64,000 bases of DNA from Zoogloeaceae bacterium (lineage in GTDB: Bacteria; Pseudomonadota; Gammaproteobacteria; Burkholderiales; Rhodocyclaceae), in the NCBI GenBank assembly GCA_024235595.1, contig JACKMC010000002.1:363227-427226 (forward strand). Direction: 5' to 3'. A program made the translations under genes and the position numbers. Positions 54,008-62,619 of this stretch are shown piece by piece (position 1 is the stretch's first letter; each line of letters opens with the position of its first letter). Below the pieces are notes generated by a model that ran no database searches, was not told the DNA's origin, and saw nothing but the letters and a program-made list of their open reading frames with translations.

Positions 54008-55758
54008 CAGCGTCGACCCTTCAGCCGATCGATGATGGTCGCGGCGATCTCGCTCACCGGGAGCTTGGCGGCCTCTGCATCCCGGCGCCCCTGGTATTCG
54101 ACAAGGCCTTCCTTGAGGCCCCGATCGCCGATGGTGACGCGGTGGGGTACGCCGATGAGTTCCCAGTCGGCGAACATTACACCGGGGCGTTCGTCGCGAT
54201 CGTCGATGATCACGTCGACGCCCGCGTCGAGCAGCGCTGCGTAGATCCGGTTCGCTTCATTGCGCACGGCTTCGGACTTGCTCCAGCCAATCGGGCACAC
54301 GACCACCTCGAAGGGCGCGATCGAGGTCGGCCAGATGATCCCGCGGGCGTCGTTGTTCTGCTCGATCGCGGCACCCAGGATGCGGGTCACGCCGATGCCG
54401 TAGCAGCCCATCTCGAAGTGCTTGGGGCGGCCATCCTCGTCGAGGAAGGTTGCGTTCATCGCTTTCGAGTACTTGGTGCCGAGATAAAACACATGTCCGA
54501 CTTCGATGCCCCGCTGGATCGCCAGCCTTCCCTTGCCATCGGGTGAGGGGTCTCCTTCGACCACGTTGCGGAAATCCGCGACGAGATCGGGCTCGGGCAG
54601 GTCACGCCCCCAGTTCGCTCCGGTGAAGTGAAAATCCTCGGCATTCGCGCCGCAGATGAAGTCGGCCATCAGCGCAACGGTGCGGTCGGCGATCACCTTG
54701 ACAGGCTTGGCGAGCCCGATCGGGCCGAGATAGCCAGGCCTGCAGCCGAAGTGCTCGTGGATTTCGGCCTCGGTGGCAAAACGGAAGCCGCCCTTCAGCG
54801 GTTCGAGCTTGCCGGCCTTGACTTCGTTGAGGGCGTGGTCGCCGCGCACCAGCAGCAGCCAGATGGTGCTGCCGGCGGGATTGCCCTCATCGTCCACTTC
54901 GTCGGTAGCGAGCACCAGCGACTTCACCGTGGTGTCCAGCGGTACGCCCAGGAGTTCGGCTACATCAGCGCAGGTGGCCTTGCCCGGGGTGGGGGTCTTT
55001 TCAAGCGGCTTCGCGGCTGAAGCGCGGGCGGGCAGTAGCGCGACGGCCTCGGCCAGCTCGATGTTGGCCGCGTAGTCGGAATCGGGACAGTAGACGATGG
55101 CATCCTCGCCGGTGTCGGCGATGACCTGGAACTCGTGGGAGCGGTCGCCGCCAATGGCTCCGGTATCTGCCGCCACCGCCCGGTATGCGAGGCCGAGCCG
55201 GTCGAAGATGCGGGTATAGGTGGCGTACATGGTTTCGTAGCTGCGACCTGCGGCTTCCTCGCTGCGATCGAAGGAGTAGGCGTCCTTCATGGTGAACTCG
55301 CGCCCGCGCATCACGCCGAAGCGAGGGCGCCGCTCATCGCGGAACTTTGTCTGGATCTGATAGAAGTTCTTCGGCAACTGGCGGTAACTCTTTAGCTCCT
55401 GGCGCGCAATGTCGGTGACGACTTCCTCGGAGGTGGGTTGCATCGCGAAATCGCGGTCATGGCGATCCTTGAGGCGCAGCATCTCCGGACCCATCATGTC
55501 CCAGCGGCCGGTCTCCTGCCAGAGCTCGGCCGGCTGCACCAGGGGCATCGTCAGCTCCATTGCGCCGGCGCGGTTCATCTCTTCGCGAATGATCGCCTCC
55601 ACCTTGCGAATCGAGCGCAGGCCGATCGGCATGTAGCTGTAGATCCCTGCTGCAACTTTTCGGATCATGCCCGCTCTCAGCATCAGCTTCTGGCTGGTTA
55701 CCTCTGCGTCGGAGGGGGCTTCCTTGAGTGTCGAAACGAAAAACTGGGAGGCGCGCAT
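54007..55758 (-). CDS. proS: prolyl-tRNA synthetase
   Basis: A 583-aa class II aminoacyl-tRNA synthetase of the bacterial type. Motif 1 to 3 regions are recognisable: PIGLRSIRKVEAIIREEMN near residue 45, KFRDERRPRFGVMRGREF near 140 (motif 2), and the GCYGIGVTRILGA segment near 440 (motif 3). An editing INS domain of the YbaK type lies at about 225-400, and the anticodon-binding domain is at the end. The length is normal. It is divergent from rppH, and the two downstream envelope genes are coupled to it. Confidence 0.96.
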   Translation of the reverse strand: MRASQFFVSTLKEAPSDAEVTSQKLMLRAGMIRKVAAGIYSYMPIGLRSIRKVEAIIREEMNRAGAMELTMPLVQPAELWQETGRWDMMGPEMLRLKDRHDRDFAMQPTSEEVVTDIARQELKSYRQLPKNFYQIQTKFRDERRPRFGVMRGREFTMKDAYSFDRSEEAAGRSYETMYATYTRIFDRLGLAYRAVAADTGAIGGDRSHEFQVIADTGEDAIVYCPDSDYAANIELAEAVALLPARASAAKPLEKTPTPGKATCADVAELLGVPLDTTVKSLVLATDEVDDEGNPAGSTIWLLLVRGDHALNEVKAGKLEPLKGGFRFATEAEIHEHFGCRPGYLGPIGLAKPVKVIADRTVALMADFICGANAEDFHFTGANWGRDLPEPDLVADFRNVVEGDPSPDGKGRLAIQRGIEVGHVFYLGTKYSKAMNATFLDEDGRPKHFEMGCYGIGVTRILGAAIEQNNDARGIIWPTSIAPFEVVVCPIGWSKSEAVRNEANRIYAALLDAGVDVIIDDRDERPGVMFADWELIGVPHRVTIGDRGLKEGLVEYQGRRDAEAAKLPVSEIAATIIDRLKGRR

Positions 55759-55896
55759 CTGGGGAATCGCTGGGGACGTTGTCGAAGCCCTCGATTCTAG
55801 CGTGTTTGCTGGGCTTCAGCGGCATCGGCAGCGCCTTTCAATTCAACCTGAAGTGTGAAAGAATCGATCTCAGTTCATGATTTTGAAGGTTTAACC

Positions 55897-56421
55897 ATGC
55901 TCGACCGTGAAGGCTATCGCCCGAACGTCGGCATCATTCTGGTTAACGCGCGCAACGAGGTGTTCTGGGGTAAACGCATTCGCGAACATTCCTGGCAGTT
56001 CCCGCAAGGCGGCATCAAGCACGGGGAGTCTCCCGAGCAAGCCATGTACCGGGAGTTATTCGAGGAAGTCGGATTGCGCCCCGAGCATGTGAAGATACTC
56101 GGGCGTACGCGTGGCTGGTTGCGATACGACGTTCCCAAAAACTGGATCAGGCGCGAGTGGCGCAATACGTATCGGGGGCAGAAACAGATCTGGTATCTGC
56201 TCAGACTGGTGGGGCGTGACAACGACGTCTGTCTGCGCGCGAGCAGCCACCCTGAATTCGACGCCTGGCGCTGGAGTGACTATTGGGTGCCCCTCGAGGC
56301 CGTGATCGAGTTCAAGCGACAGGTCTATCAATTGGCCTTGACCGAGCTTGCGCGGATCGTATTCAGGGAGCGCTGTCGGGATTTTCCAAAAGAGTACCGT
56401 AGCGTGAGCGTGGAGAGTTGA
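55897..56421 (+). CDS. rppH: RNA pyrophosphohydrolase
   Basis: A 174-aa Nudix enzyme that converts 5'-triphosphate mRNA ends to monophosphate and so starts RNase E decay. It begins MLDREGYRPNVGIILVN and has the Nudix box GGIKHGESPEQAMYRELFEE (about 37-56). The typical RppH segment PKNWIRREWRNTYRGQKQIW lies near 85. The ATG at 55897 has GAAGG upstream; the frame is open 14 codons further without similarity. The position opposite proS is common in this group. Confidence 0.95.
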   Translation: MLDREGYRPNVGIILVNARNEVFWGKRIREHSWQFPQGGIKHGESPEQAMYRELFEEVGLRPEHVKILGRTRGWLRYDVPKNWIRREWRNTYRGQKQIWYLLRLVGRDNDVCLRASSHPEFDAWRWSDYWVPLEAVIEFKRQVYQLALTELARIVFRERCRDFPKEYRSVSVES

Positions 56422-56536
56422 GCTTTTAAGGGCAGTGATTCCTGATCCGTTGGCCGGTGCGTATCAAGCAACCGGCTGCGGCTGCGGGGCCGCGTGGGTG
56501 TCCCGCTACACGATCCATCCAATTTGGGAGGGAAAC

Positions 56537-57130
56537 ATGGGACACAAGCACGGAATGCCAATGGAACTCGTCGGGATCGGCGGGGACTCGTGCGCGATCG
56601 TCGACGCGAGCAGGGTCGGAAAGGTGGCGGCAAATTCTCCGGCCGTGGAGGTGATGACGGACCTGCGACGGATTGCAGCGGCAACGGTCGATCCCGATAC
56701 CAGTCTTGCCGAAGCGCAGCAGATCATGGTGCTCAGGGGAGTGCGGTCTTTGCTCGTGGTCGATGCTTCTCGCCACATGATCGGGCTTATCACGGCCTCC
56801 GACCTGATGGGCGAACGACCGCTCCAGCTCTGCAATCAACGTGGCCTCAAGATGCAGGATCTGACCGTGCGCGATGCGATGACGCCAATCGGTGCCGTTC
56901 AGGCGGTAACGCTGGCGGACGTGATGAAGTCGGAAGTCGGCGACGTGGTTGCAATGCTGCGGCACTGCGGACGGCAGCATATGCTGGTGATCGAGCGCGA
57001 CCGGAATGCGACGACCTTCGTCAGGGGCATATTCTCTTCCTCGCAGATTGCTCGGCAGCTCGGCATTCCAGTGCAAACCACCGAAGTCGCGAGGACCTTT
57101 GCCGAGATCGAGGCTGCATTGCACGCCTGA
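56537..57130 (+). CDS. CBS-domain pair protein
   Basis: A 197-aa protein with an N-terminal segment of about 45 residues and two CBS domains (about 55-105 and 110-180), with VRSLLVVDASRHMIGLITASD and GRQHMLVIERDR as motifs. It probably binds adenine nucleotides and acts as an energy-state sensor; the partner is unknown. The ATG at 56537 follows a GGGAGG ribosome site. The sequence is distinct from the smaller CBS protein at 30335-30769. Confidence 0.85.
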   Translation: MGHKHGMPMELVGIGGDSCAIVDASRVGKVAANSPAVEVMTDLRRIAAATVDPDTSLAEAQQIMVLRGVRSLLVVDASRHMIGLITASDLMGERPLQLCNQRGLKMQDLTVRDAMTPIGAVQAVTLADVMKSEVGDVVAMLRHCGRQHMLVIERDRNATTFVRGIFSSSQIARQLGIPVQTTEVARTFAEIEAALHA

Positions 57131-57423
57131 GTGGCGCCGCCGCGTCGGACCTTTCTGTTCGAGCAGCCGGAAACGGGACTTGGAGTCGCGACACATGCAG
57201 TTGAAGGGCTGTCGACCGGAATCGACTCCGGCGGCCGCATCTGCGGAGGGCCGGGTCGTCCGTCGCTAGCTGTGTTGCGCCCACAAGGCGAATGTCGCAG
57301 GCGGGATTGATGCAGCTGCAGTGTTCAGGGTGGTGGCCGAGGATGAGGCCTTGCGTGGGCTCGGACCTTCCGAGTATCTCGGGTCTTGCGGGGGCCGCTG
57401 GCCGGCCTTTCGGGGCTTCCCGC
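57131..57423. other. short gene-poor stretch before the rubrerythrin fragment
   Basis: About 290 bases after the CBS gene. The frame leading into the rubrerythrin fragment is open from 57292, but its first 44 codons do not look like the family. No other gene is seen. Confidence 0.35.
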
Positions 57424-57615
57424 GAGAGTCTGCAGTCCGTGACCGCGGGGGAGCCGCGCGATGTTCGGTACGGTTACCCGGCCATGGCGCATGCCGCGCG
57501 TGACGACGGGTTCGACGCAATCGCCGCTTGGTTCGAAGCTCTCGCGAAGACGGAGTGGCTGCATGCCAAGCGCTTCAAGGACTTGCTTGCTTCGATTGTC
57601 GAAATGAAATGCTGA
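57424..57615 (+). pseudogene. rubrerythrin-like fragment
   Basis: About 63 residues that align with the second half of a rubrerythrin ferritin-like domain: ESLQSVTAGEP, then YPAMAHAARDDGFDAIAAWF and AKTEWLHAKRFKDLLASI, which keeps the ExxH metal motif. The usual N-terminal half with its first Glu ligands is absent, and so is the rubredoxin-type zinc/iron site. The upstream open frame from 57292 is unrelated. It looks like a truncated remnant, though a very short two-helix protein cannot be fully excluded. Its stop lies next to the start region of the CNP1-like gene. Confidence 0.6.
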
Positions 57616-57659
57616 GTGAGCGGATGGGTTTTCGGTTGGGCAATACAGGGAGTGAAGGC

Positions 57660-58166
57660 TTGAAATCAGGTTCTTGGTTGTTGGCGTCGATGCTGGCGCT
57701 GTTGAGTTGTTCGGCAAATGCATTGGTAGAGAACGACTTCGAGCCTCCTCCGCCCTGGGTCGAAGGCACCTATGTGTTCCCTCCTCCCCCCGAAAGCGAG
57801 GCCTTTGAGCCGTTTTACGTGAGCGCAGTCACCAATAATGATTTTTTTCTTGATCGCCGCTCGATCTCGATCGGGGAGGACGGAATTACCCGTTACACCC
57901 TCGTCGTTCGCTCCTCGCGAGGGGCACAGACTGCGAGCTTCGAAGGCATCCGCTGTGAGACCGCCGAGTGGCGCATGTACGCGACTGCTGCGCGAAACGG
58001 AACATGGGTTCCGGTTCGGAGCTCGAAGTGGCGAAGGATTGAGGAGAGCGGCTTGAATCGCTCGCGTGCGGCGCTTGCCAAGGAGTACTTGTGCGACACC
58101 GGGGTGCAACTCCAGTCTGTAAGCGAAATTCTCGACAAGCTGCGCAGCAGCATGAGCGGCTATTGA
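57660..58166 (+). CDS. CNP1-like family exported protein
   Basis: About 168 aa, with a signal peptide (KSGSWLLASMLALLSCSANA). The mature part has FEPPPPWVEG near its start, two Cys (in GIRCETAEWRMY and YLCDTG) and matches the CNP1-like domain found in betaproteobacteria; function unknown. I prefer TTG at 57660, which has GGGAGTG upstream and directly opens the signal peptide. ATGs at 57609 and 57624 in the same frame are alternatives. It is followed by coq7 after 15 bases, so the two may be co-transcribed. Confidence 0.72.
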   Translation: MKSGSWLLASMLALLSCSANALVENDFEPPPPWVEGTYVFPPPPESEAFEPFYVSAVTNNDFFLDRRSISIGEDGITRYTLVVRSSRGAQTASFEGIRCETAEWRMYATAARNGTWVPVRSSKWRRIEESGLNRSRAALAKEYLCDTGVQLQSVSEILDKLRSSMSGY

Positions 58167-58181
58167 AAGAGGGGTAGCGCA

Positions 58182-58802
58182 ATGATTGACAAGGCGATCG
58201 TTGAATTCGACAAGGCGCTGCGGACTGTCTTCGCGCCAGCCCGGACAGCACGCGCGGTGCCGGGTCGTGACTTACCCGAAGGGGAGTTCGACGAAGCAGG
58301 TCGCCGAGATGCCGCGAACCTGATGCGTGTGAATCACTGTGGCGAAGTCTGTGCCCAGGCGCTCTATCAGGGGCAGGCGCTGAGTTCGCGCGACCCCGGC
58401 ATCAAGAAAGCGCTTGAAGGTGCTGCGGCGGAGGAAACGGAACATCTCGCGTGGACCGAGCAGCGGATTGGCGAATTGGGCGGAAGGAAGAGCCTGCTCA
58501 ATCCCTTGTGGTACACCGGCTCGTTTGCGCTCGGGGTAATCGCCGGCAGGATGGGCGATGGCTGGAACCTCGGCTTCCTCGCTGAAACGGAGCGCCAGGT
58601 CGAGGCCCATCTCAAGGGGCACCTCGGGCGCCTTGCGCCCGAAGACCAGAAATCCAGAGCGATTCTCGATCAGATGCAGCAGGACGAAATCGGCCATGCC
58701 GAGACTGCGGTGAAGCTCGGTGCGCATGAGCTGCCTGCGCCCGTGAGGATGCTCATGCGCGCCGCTTCCGGCGTGATGACGCGCACAGCCTACTGGCTCT
58801 AG
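58182..58802 (+). CDS. coq7: ubiquinone biosynthesis hydroxylase Coq7
   Basis: A 206-aa di-iron monooxygenase that hydroxylates the 2-polyprenyl-3-methyl-6-methoxy-1,4-benzoquinol intermediate of ubiquinone. The Glu/His ligands are in NHCGEVCAQAL (near residue 50), EETEHLAW (near 87) and DEIGHAETA (near 172), consistent with the Coq7 ferritin-like bundle. Coq7 is typical of alpha-, beta- and some gammaproteobacteria. Its stop overlaps the stop of the convergent OsmC gene by four bases. GAGGGG ribosome site. Confidence 0.93.
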   Translation: MIDKAIVEFDKALRTVFAPARTARAVPGRDLPEGEFDEAGRRDAANLMRVNHCGEVCAQALYQGQALSSRDPGIKKALEGAAAEETEHLAWTEQRIGELGGRKSLLNPLWYTGSFALGVIAGRMGDGWNLGFLAETERQVEAHLKGHLGRLAPEDQKSRAILDQMQQDEIGHAETAVKLGAHELPAPVRMLMRAASGVMTRTAYWL

Positions 58803-59245
58803 CCCGCAGCTTGGGCCGGTTGGTCCGGCCCCGTTTCGACGATTGTCCAGTCGTGCACCAACTCCGCCGTCTGTCCCATCATGATCGAAGCGGAGCAGTA
58901 TTTCTCCGCCGAAAGCTCGATGGCCCGCTTGACTGCATCGGGTTTGAGCTTGTGGCCCGAAACCGTGTAGTGGAATCTGATGCGGGTGAAAACCTTCGGG
59001 TCGGTTTCGGCGCGCTCGGCCTCGAGTCGAACTTCACAGTTGGTGATGGCTTGCCGGGCACGCTTGAGAATCAGTACGACATCGAAGGCGGAGCAGCCGC
59101 CAGTGCCGGCGAGGAGCAGTTCCATTGGCCTGGGGGCAAGATTGCGTCCGCCGGCCTCCGGTGCGCCATCCATGGCAAGAAGATGACCGCTGCCGGTCTC
59201 GGCGACAAAGCTCATGCCGTCGAGCCATTTGACTGTGCATTCCAT
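58799..59245 (-). CDS. OsmC/YhfA-family protein
   Basis: A 148-aa protein of the OsmC superfamily, YhfA branch. The conserved Cys lies in AGTGGCSAFDVVLIL near residue 53. The first Cys typical of peroxide-reducing Ohr/OsmC pairs appears to be replaced, so peroxidase activity is uncertain. The start at 59245 has an AAGGAGAAAC ribosome site. It converges on coq7 with a four-base overlap. Confidence 0.87.
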   Translation of the reverse strand: MECTVKWLDGMSFVAETGSGHLLAMDGAPEAGGRNLAPRPMELLLAGTGGCSAFDVVLILKRARQAITNCEVRLEAERAETDPKVFTRIRFHYTVSGHKLKPDAVKRAIELSAEKYCSASIMMGQTAELVHDWTIVETGPDQPAQAAG

Positions 59246-59640
59246 TCGTTTCTCCTTCGATTCTAGCGTTCTGGGTGGACGTCTGCTGGTGAGGAAAAAG
59301 CCTCGGTCTCGCGTTCCACCGGGAGGCGCAAGAGTTTAGCTGTTTTGCCGGCATCGTATCCCGGCCGCCGACGGGGTCCCGCCATGCACACATCCACAAG
59401 GGGGCGGGCTGGGCTTTTGTTGATGCGACGCTATCGTGGCCTTGCCAAGCGCTTCCAGCGCTCGAGTTCGTGCGACAGTCGTGGTCGGTCGCGCAATGGA
59501 AGTCTTGTGCCCCGTCGCGTTTTCTCGTTCGTGGTCACCCGATCGAATCACTCATTGACAGCGGTGCGTTTCTTCTCGTACTATCGTCCGCTTTCTGTTC
59601 AGAGGCCGTCACCCGAGGCCAGTCAAGTTCGAGGAACGAG
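59246..59640. other. region between OsmC and rplM genes
   Basis: About 395 bases between divergent starts. It carries the promoter of the rplM-rpsI operon near its right end. The rest holds no recognisable gene, although the rplM frame is open upstream to 59470. Confidence 0.5.
59555..59584 (+). promoter_or_regulatory. sigma70 promoter of rplM-rpsI
   Basis: TTGACA (59555-59560), 18-base spacer, TACTAT (59579-59584). A near-consensus promoter about 50 bases before the rplM start, as expected for a ribosomal protein operon. Confidence 0.65.
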
Positions 59641-60069
59641 ATGAAAACGTTTTCTGCCAAGCCGCATGAGGTCAAGCGCGACTGGTTTGTCGTTGATGCG
59701 GCGGACAAAGTCCTTGGTCGGCTTGCTGCCGAGGTTGCACGGCGCCTTCGTGGCAAGCACAAGCCTGAGTACACCCCCCATGTCGATACTGGTGACTATA
59801 TCGTCGTTGTGAACGTGGAAAAGATCCGCGTCACCGGCGCGAAGGCCCAAGACAAGAAGTACTACCGCCACACCGGATACCCCGGCGGTATCTACGAAAC
59901 GAACTTTACCAAGCTGCAGCAGCGTTTTCCTGCGCGTGTGCTCGAAAAGGCCGTCAAGGGCATGCTGCCCAAGGGGCCGCTAGGCTATGCGATGCTGAAG
60001 AAAATGAAGTGCTACGCCGGTACTCAACACCCGCACGCTGCCCAGCAGCCCAAGGTTCTCGAGTTTTAA
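59641..60069 (+). CDS. rplM: 50S ribosomal protein L13
   Basis: A 142-aa ribosomal protein of the large subunit. It begins MKTFSAKPHEVKRDWFVVDA and has the family motif LGRLAAEVARRLRGKHKPEYTP (about 27-48) and GYPGGIYE near 82. The chosen ATG at 59641 is preceded by GAACGAG. Codon use here is less G+C-biased than in the surrounding genes, as usual for highly expressed genes. It is followed by rpsI after 12 bases. Confidence 0.97.
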   Translation: MKTFSAKPHEVKRDWFVVDAADKVLGRLAAEVARRLRGKHKPEYTPHVDTGDYIVVVNVEKIRVTGAKAQDKKYYRHTGYPGGIYETNFTKLQQRFPARVLEKAVKGMLPKGPLGYAMLKKMKCYAGTQHPHAAQQPKVLEF

Positions 60070-60081
60070 CAGGAGCTATCG

Positions 60082-60474
60082 ATGGCTGTGACTTACAACT
60101 ACGGTACGGGTCGTCGCAAAACTGCGGTTGCTCGTGTTTTTATCAAGCAGGGCTCGGGCAATATCGTTGTCAACGGCAAGCCGCTTGATCAGTTCTTCTC
60201 GCGTGAAACGGGCCGGATGGTCGTTCGTCAGCCGCTTGCTCTGACCAACCACGAAGCTACTTTCGATGTGATGGTCAACGTAATCGGCGGTGGTGAATCG
60301 GGCCAGGCAGGGGCCGTTCGTCACGGAATTACCCGTGCGCTGATCGACTACGATACCGAGCTCAAGGGTGCCTTGAAGAAAGCTGGATTCGTCTCCCGTG
60401 ATGCCAGGGAAGTCGAGCGCAAGAAAGTTGGTTTCCGCAAGGCGCGTCGTCGCAAGCAGTTCTCGAAGCGCTGA
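60082..60474 (+). CDS. rpsI: 30S ribosomal protein S9
   Basis: A 130-aa ribosomal protein of the small subunit, beginning MAVTYNYGTGRRKTAVARVF and ending in the conserved basic tail with KKVGFRKARRRKQFSKR, whose last residues reach the P-site tRNA. An AGGAGCT ribosome site precedes. It forms the usual two-gene operon with rplM, closed by a strong hairpin downstream. Confidence 0.97.
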   Translation: MAVTYNYGTGRRKTAVARVFIKQGSGNIVVNGKPLDQFFSRETGRMVVRQPLALTNHEATFDVMVNVIGGGESGQAGAVRHGITRALIDYDTELKGALKKAGFVSRDAREVERKKVGFRKARRRKQFSKR

Positions 60475-60514
60475 TTGCCGACTGCCGGTGGAGTTTCCGG
60501 CAGGTGCAATACAC

Positions 60515-60537
60515 GATGCCCCGCGACGCGGGGCATC
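60515..60537 (+). terminator. strong hairpin after rpsI
   Basis: GATGCCCCGC (60515-60524), loop GAC, GCGGGGCATC (60528-60537): a perfect 10-bp stem 40 bases after the rpsI stop, followed by GGCATTT. The T-run is short, but the hairpin is very stable. Confidence 0.65.
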
Positions 60538-60769
60538 GGCATTTCAGGGGCGCGATTCGGGTGTTTGCCCGAAGGCGCACTCGCACATTGCTTGTGTGCG
60601 ATGCAGGCTGAGTGGATACGGGCTATGATTACGCATCAAGCCAATCGAGAGGAGGGCCGAAGATTGGCGAGAACTTGCCACGCCGGATGTGGTCCTCAGC
60701 ATATAGATCATTCGCCGAATGGCGGGCAGGCGATTTCACGCTCTCCCCTGTTTGGCACCAGGAGATATC

Positions 60770-61120
60770 ATGAACACAGCAACAGATATGCCGGCGCCGC
60801 TCGTATTTACGGACAGTGCTGCAAACAAGGTCAAGGAGTTGATCGAAGAGGAAGGTAATCCCGAACTCAAGCTCCGGGTCTTCGTGAGTGGCGGTGGGTG
60901 CTCTGGCTTCCAGTACGGCTTCACCTTCGATGAGGTCGCAAACGAAGACGACACCACGATGGAGAAGAACGGCGTGATGCTTCTCATTGATTCGATGAGC
61001 TACCAGTACTTGGTCGGCGCCGAGATCGATTACTCCGAAGGCCTCGAAGGCGCGCAGTTCGTCATTCGAAATCCGAACGCGACCACTACTTGCGGTTGTG
61101 GATCGTCGTTCTCGGCCTGA
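60770..61120 (+). CDS. erpA: iron-sulfur cluster insertion protein
   Basis: A 116-aa A-type iron-sulfur carrier. The three cluster-binding Cys are seen as SGGGCSGFQYGF (near 43) and TTTCGCGSSFS at the end (CxC), and the length and N-terminal TDSAANKVKELI match ErpA. It delivers clusters to enzymes such as those of isoprenoid synthesis. The ATG at 60770 follows GGAGATATC. A TATGAT hexamer at 60624-60629 could be the -10 of its own promoter. It ends at a bidirectional terminator. Confidence 0.93.
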   Translation: MNTATDMPAPLVFTDSAANKVKELIEEEGNPELKLRVFVSGGGCSGFQYGFTFDEVANEDDTTMEKNGVMLLIDSMSYQYLVGAEIDYSEGLEGAQFVIRNPNATTTCGCGSSFSA

Positions 61121-61142
61121 GTCTGACGCCTTTGCATGAATG

Positions 61143-61167
61143 AAAAAGGGGCCTCAGGCCCCTTTTT
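61143..61167. terminator. bidirectional rho-independent terminator
   Basis: AAAAAGGGGCC (61143-61153), loop TCA, GGCCCCTTTTT (61157-61167). A-run and T-run flank a GC stem, so it can end both erpA and the convergent M23 peptidase transcript. Confidence 0.85.
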
Positions 61168-61199
61168 CAATGATCGACGCGGCTGGCGCTGCTGACCGA

Positions 61200-62540
61200 T
61201 CAGTCGATCGAGGCGATGTCGGCGGCAGTGGACCGATTCAGGATCGCGAGGCGATCGATATTTTGTTCGACCTGAGCCCGGAAGCGTGTCATCTCTGCCT
61301 TGGTGAGAGGTTGTGCGGTGGGAAGGTCGGCCGACATCGGGTCCAGGGGTTGGCCTTTCGAGCGGAACTCGTAGTGAAGATGAGGACCGGTGGCCCAGCC
61401 GGTTTGTCCGACGTATCCGATGATCTCCCCCTGCTCGACGGACTCGCCTTTCTTCAGGCCCGAAGCAAAGCGGCTTAGATGCGCGTAGACAGTGGAAATC
61501 TCGTTGCGATGCGTCAGCTTGATCACGTTTCCGTAGCCTCGCTGAACGCCGACGAAGTCAACTTTTCCGTCCGACGTGGCTTTGACCGCCGTTCCGGTCG
61601 CCGCGCCGAAATCGACCCCCTTGTGCTGACGCCACATCTTCTTGATCGGGTGAAAACGCATTGCAAATCCGGATGTCACCCTGGAGAATTCGAGCGGCGA
61701 TCTGAGGAATGCCTGGCGCAGACTTCGCCCATCGGGTGTGTAGTAGCTCTCGCGACCGCTTGCTTCCCGGAAGAGCACTACGGCGTGTCTCTTTCCTCGG
61801 TTGATGAACTCTGCGGCAAGGATCTTGCCCGTCGAGATATCGACTCCGCCTTCGCTTATTGACTCGAAAACTACGCTGAATCGATCGCCCTTGCGCAGAT
61901 CGGTGTGGAAGTCGATCTCCGTGCCAAACAGTTCGGCGAGTTTCATTGCGACATCGTCGGACAGCCCGGCTGCATCGGTCGCTGCAAAAAGCGAGCTACG
62001 AATCGTCCCGCCACGAACCTGAATCGCGGTTTCGGTGTTTCGCTCATGCGCGGATTCCACGATGGTCTCGCCCTGTCTGATCACGCTGTAGCGATTCGCT
62101 CCAGCGTTCGTCAGCAGATCGAGCGAGAGAATCCTGCCTGCAGTGGTAACGGTGGCGGTAACGGGTTCGCCGGCCCGCATTCCCCGGATCGCGGATTTGC
62201 CTTCTTCCGAGGCAATGATGAAAGAGAGGACCTCCTTGTCCGAAGCGCCGAGCCTGTCCAAGATCGAGGAGATGCTGTCGCCCGAGCGAATGCGCACGAG
62301 ACGCACGAACGCGTCGCTGTCCTGCGCTGACGCAGCGATCGGGGCAACTGCAAGGCTTTCGACAACTTCTTGCACCGATACCTCGTTCAGTCGCTGTCCG
62401 GGAACGGTGGCGAGTGCTGTCACGACTCCGAGCGACAGGGCGGTCGCGATTGGCACGACCAAGAGCAGCTTTCTGGGGCGCCCACCGGGGGCGAGGAGAT
62501 CGGGGATATCGGCTAAGATTCTATGCTTGGCTGTCGGCAT
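61200..62540 (-). CDS. M23-family peptidoglycan peptidase
   Basis: A 446-aa MepM/Csd3-like endopeptidase that cleaves peptide cross-links in peptidoglycan. A membrane helix (about 24-44) anchors the chain. A LysM/OapA-like segment (VRIRSGDSISSILDRLGAS, near 82) and a regulatory domain follow. The LytM domain (about 300-400) has the zinc ligands in HKGVDFGAATGT and TGPHLHYEF. The start at 62540 (MPTAKHRILAD) is chosen because its short cytoplasmic tail precedes the helix; the frame stays open further. It is divergent from tyrS. Confidence 0.9.
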   Translation of the reverse strand: MPTAKHRILADIPDLLAPGGRPRKLLLVVPIATALSLGVVTALATVPGQRLNEVSVQEVVESLAVAPIAASAQDSDAFVRLVRIRSGDSISSILDRLGASDKEVLSFIIASEEGKSAIRGMRAGEPVTATVTTAGRILSLDLLTNAGANRYSVIRQGETIVESAHERNTETAIQVRGGTIRSSLFAATDAAGLSDDVAMKLAELFGTEIDFHTDLRKGDRFSVVFESISEGGVDISTGKILAAEFINRGKRHAVVLFREASGRESYYTPDGRSLRQAFLRSPLEFSRVTSGFAMRFHPIKKMWRQHKGVDFGAATGTAVKATSDGKVDFVGVQRGYGNVIKLTHRNEISTVYAHLSRFASGLKKGESVEQGEIIGYVGQTGWATGPHLHYEFRSKGQPLDPMSADLPTAQPLTKAEMTRFRAQVEQNIDRLAILNRSTAADIASID

Positions 62541-62619
62541 TGCATTTCCGTTGTGCAAAACTTCGTCAAGTCTATCAAAGCAAGCCGAACCATCAAAATC
62601 CAAATGGAGAAAAGTTGGA

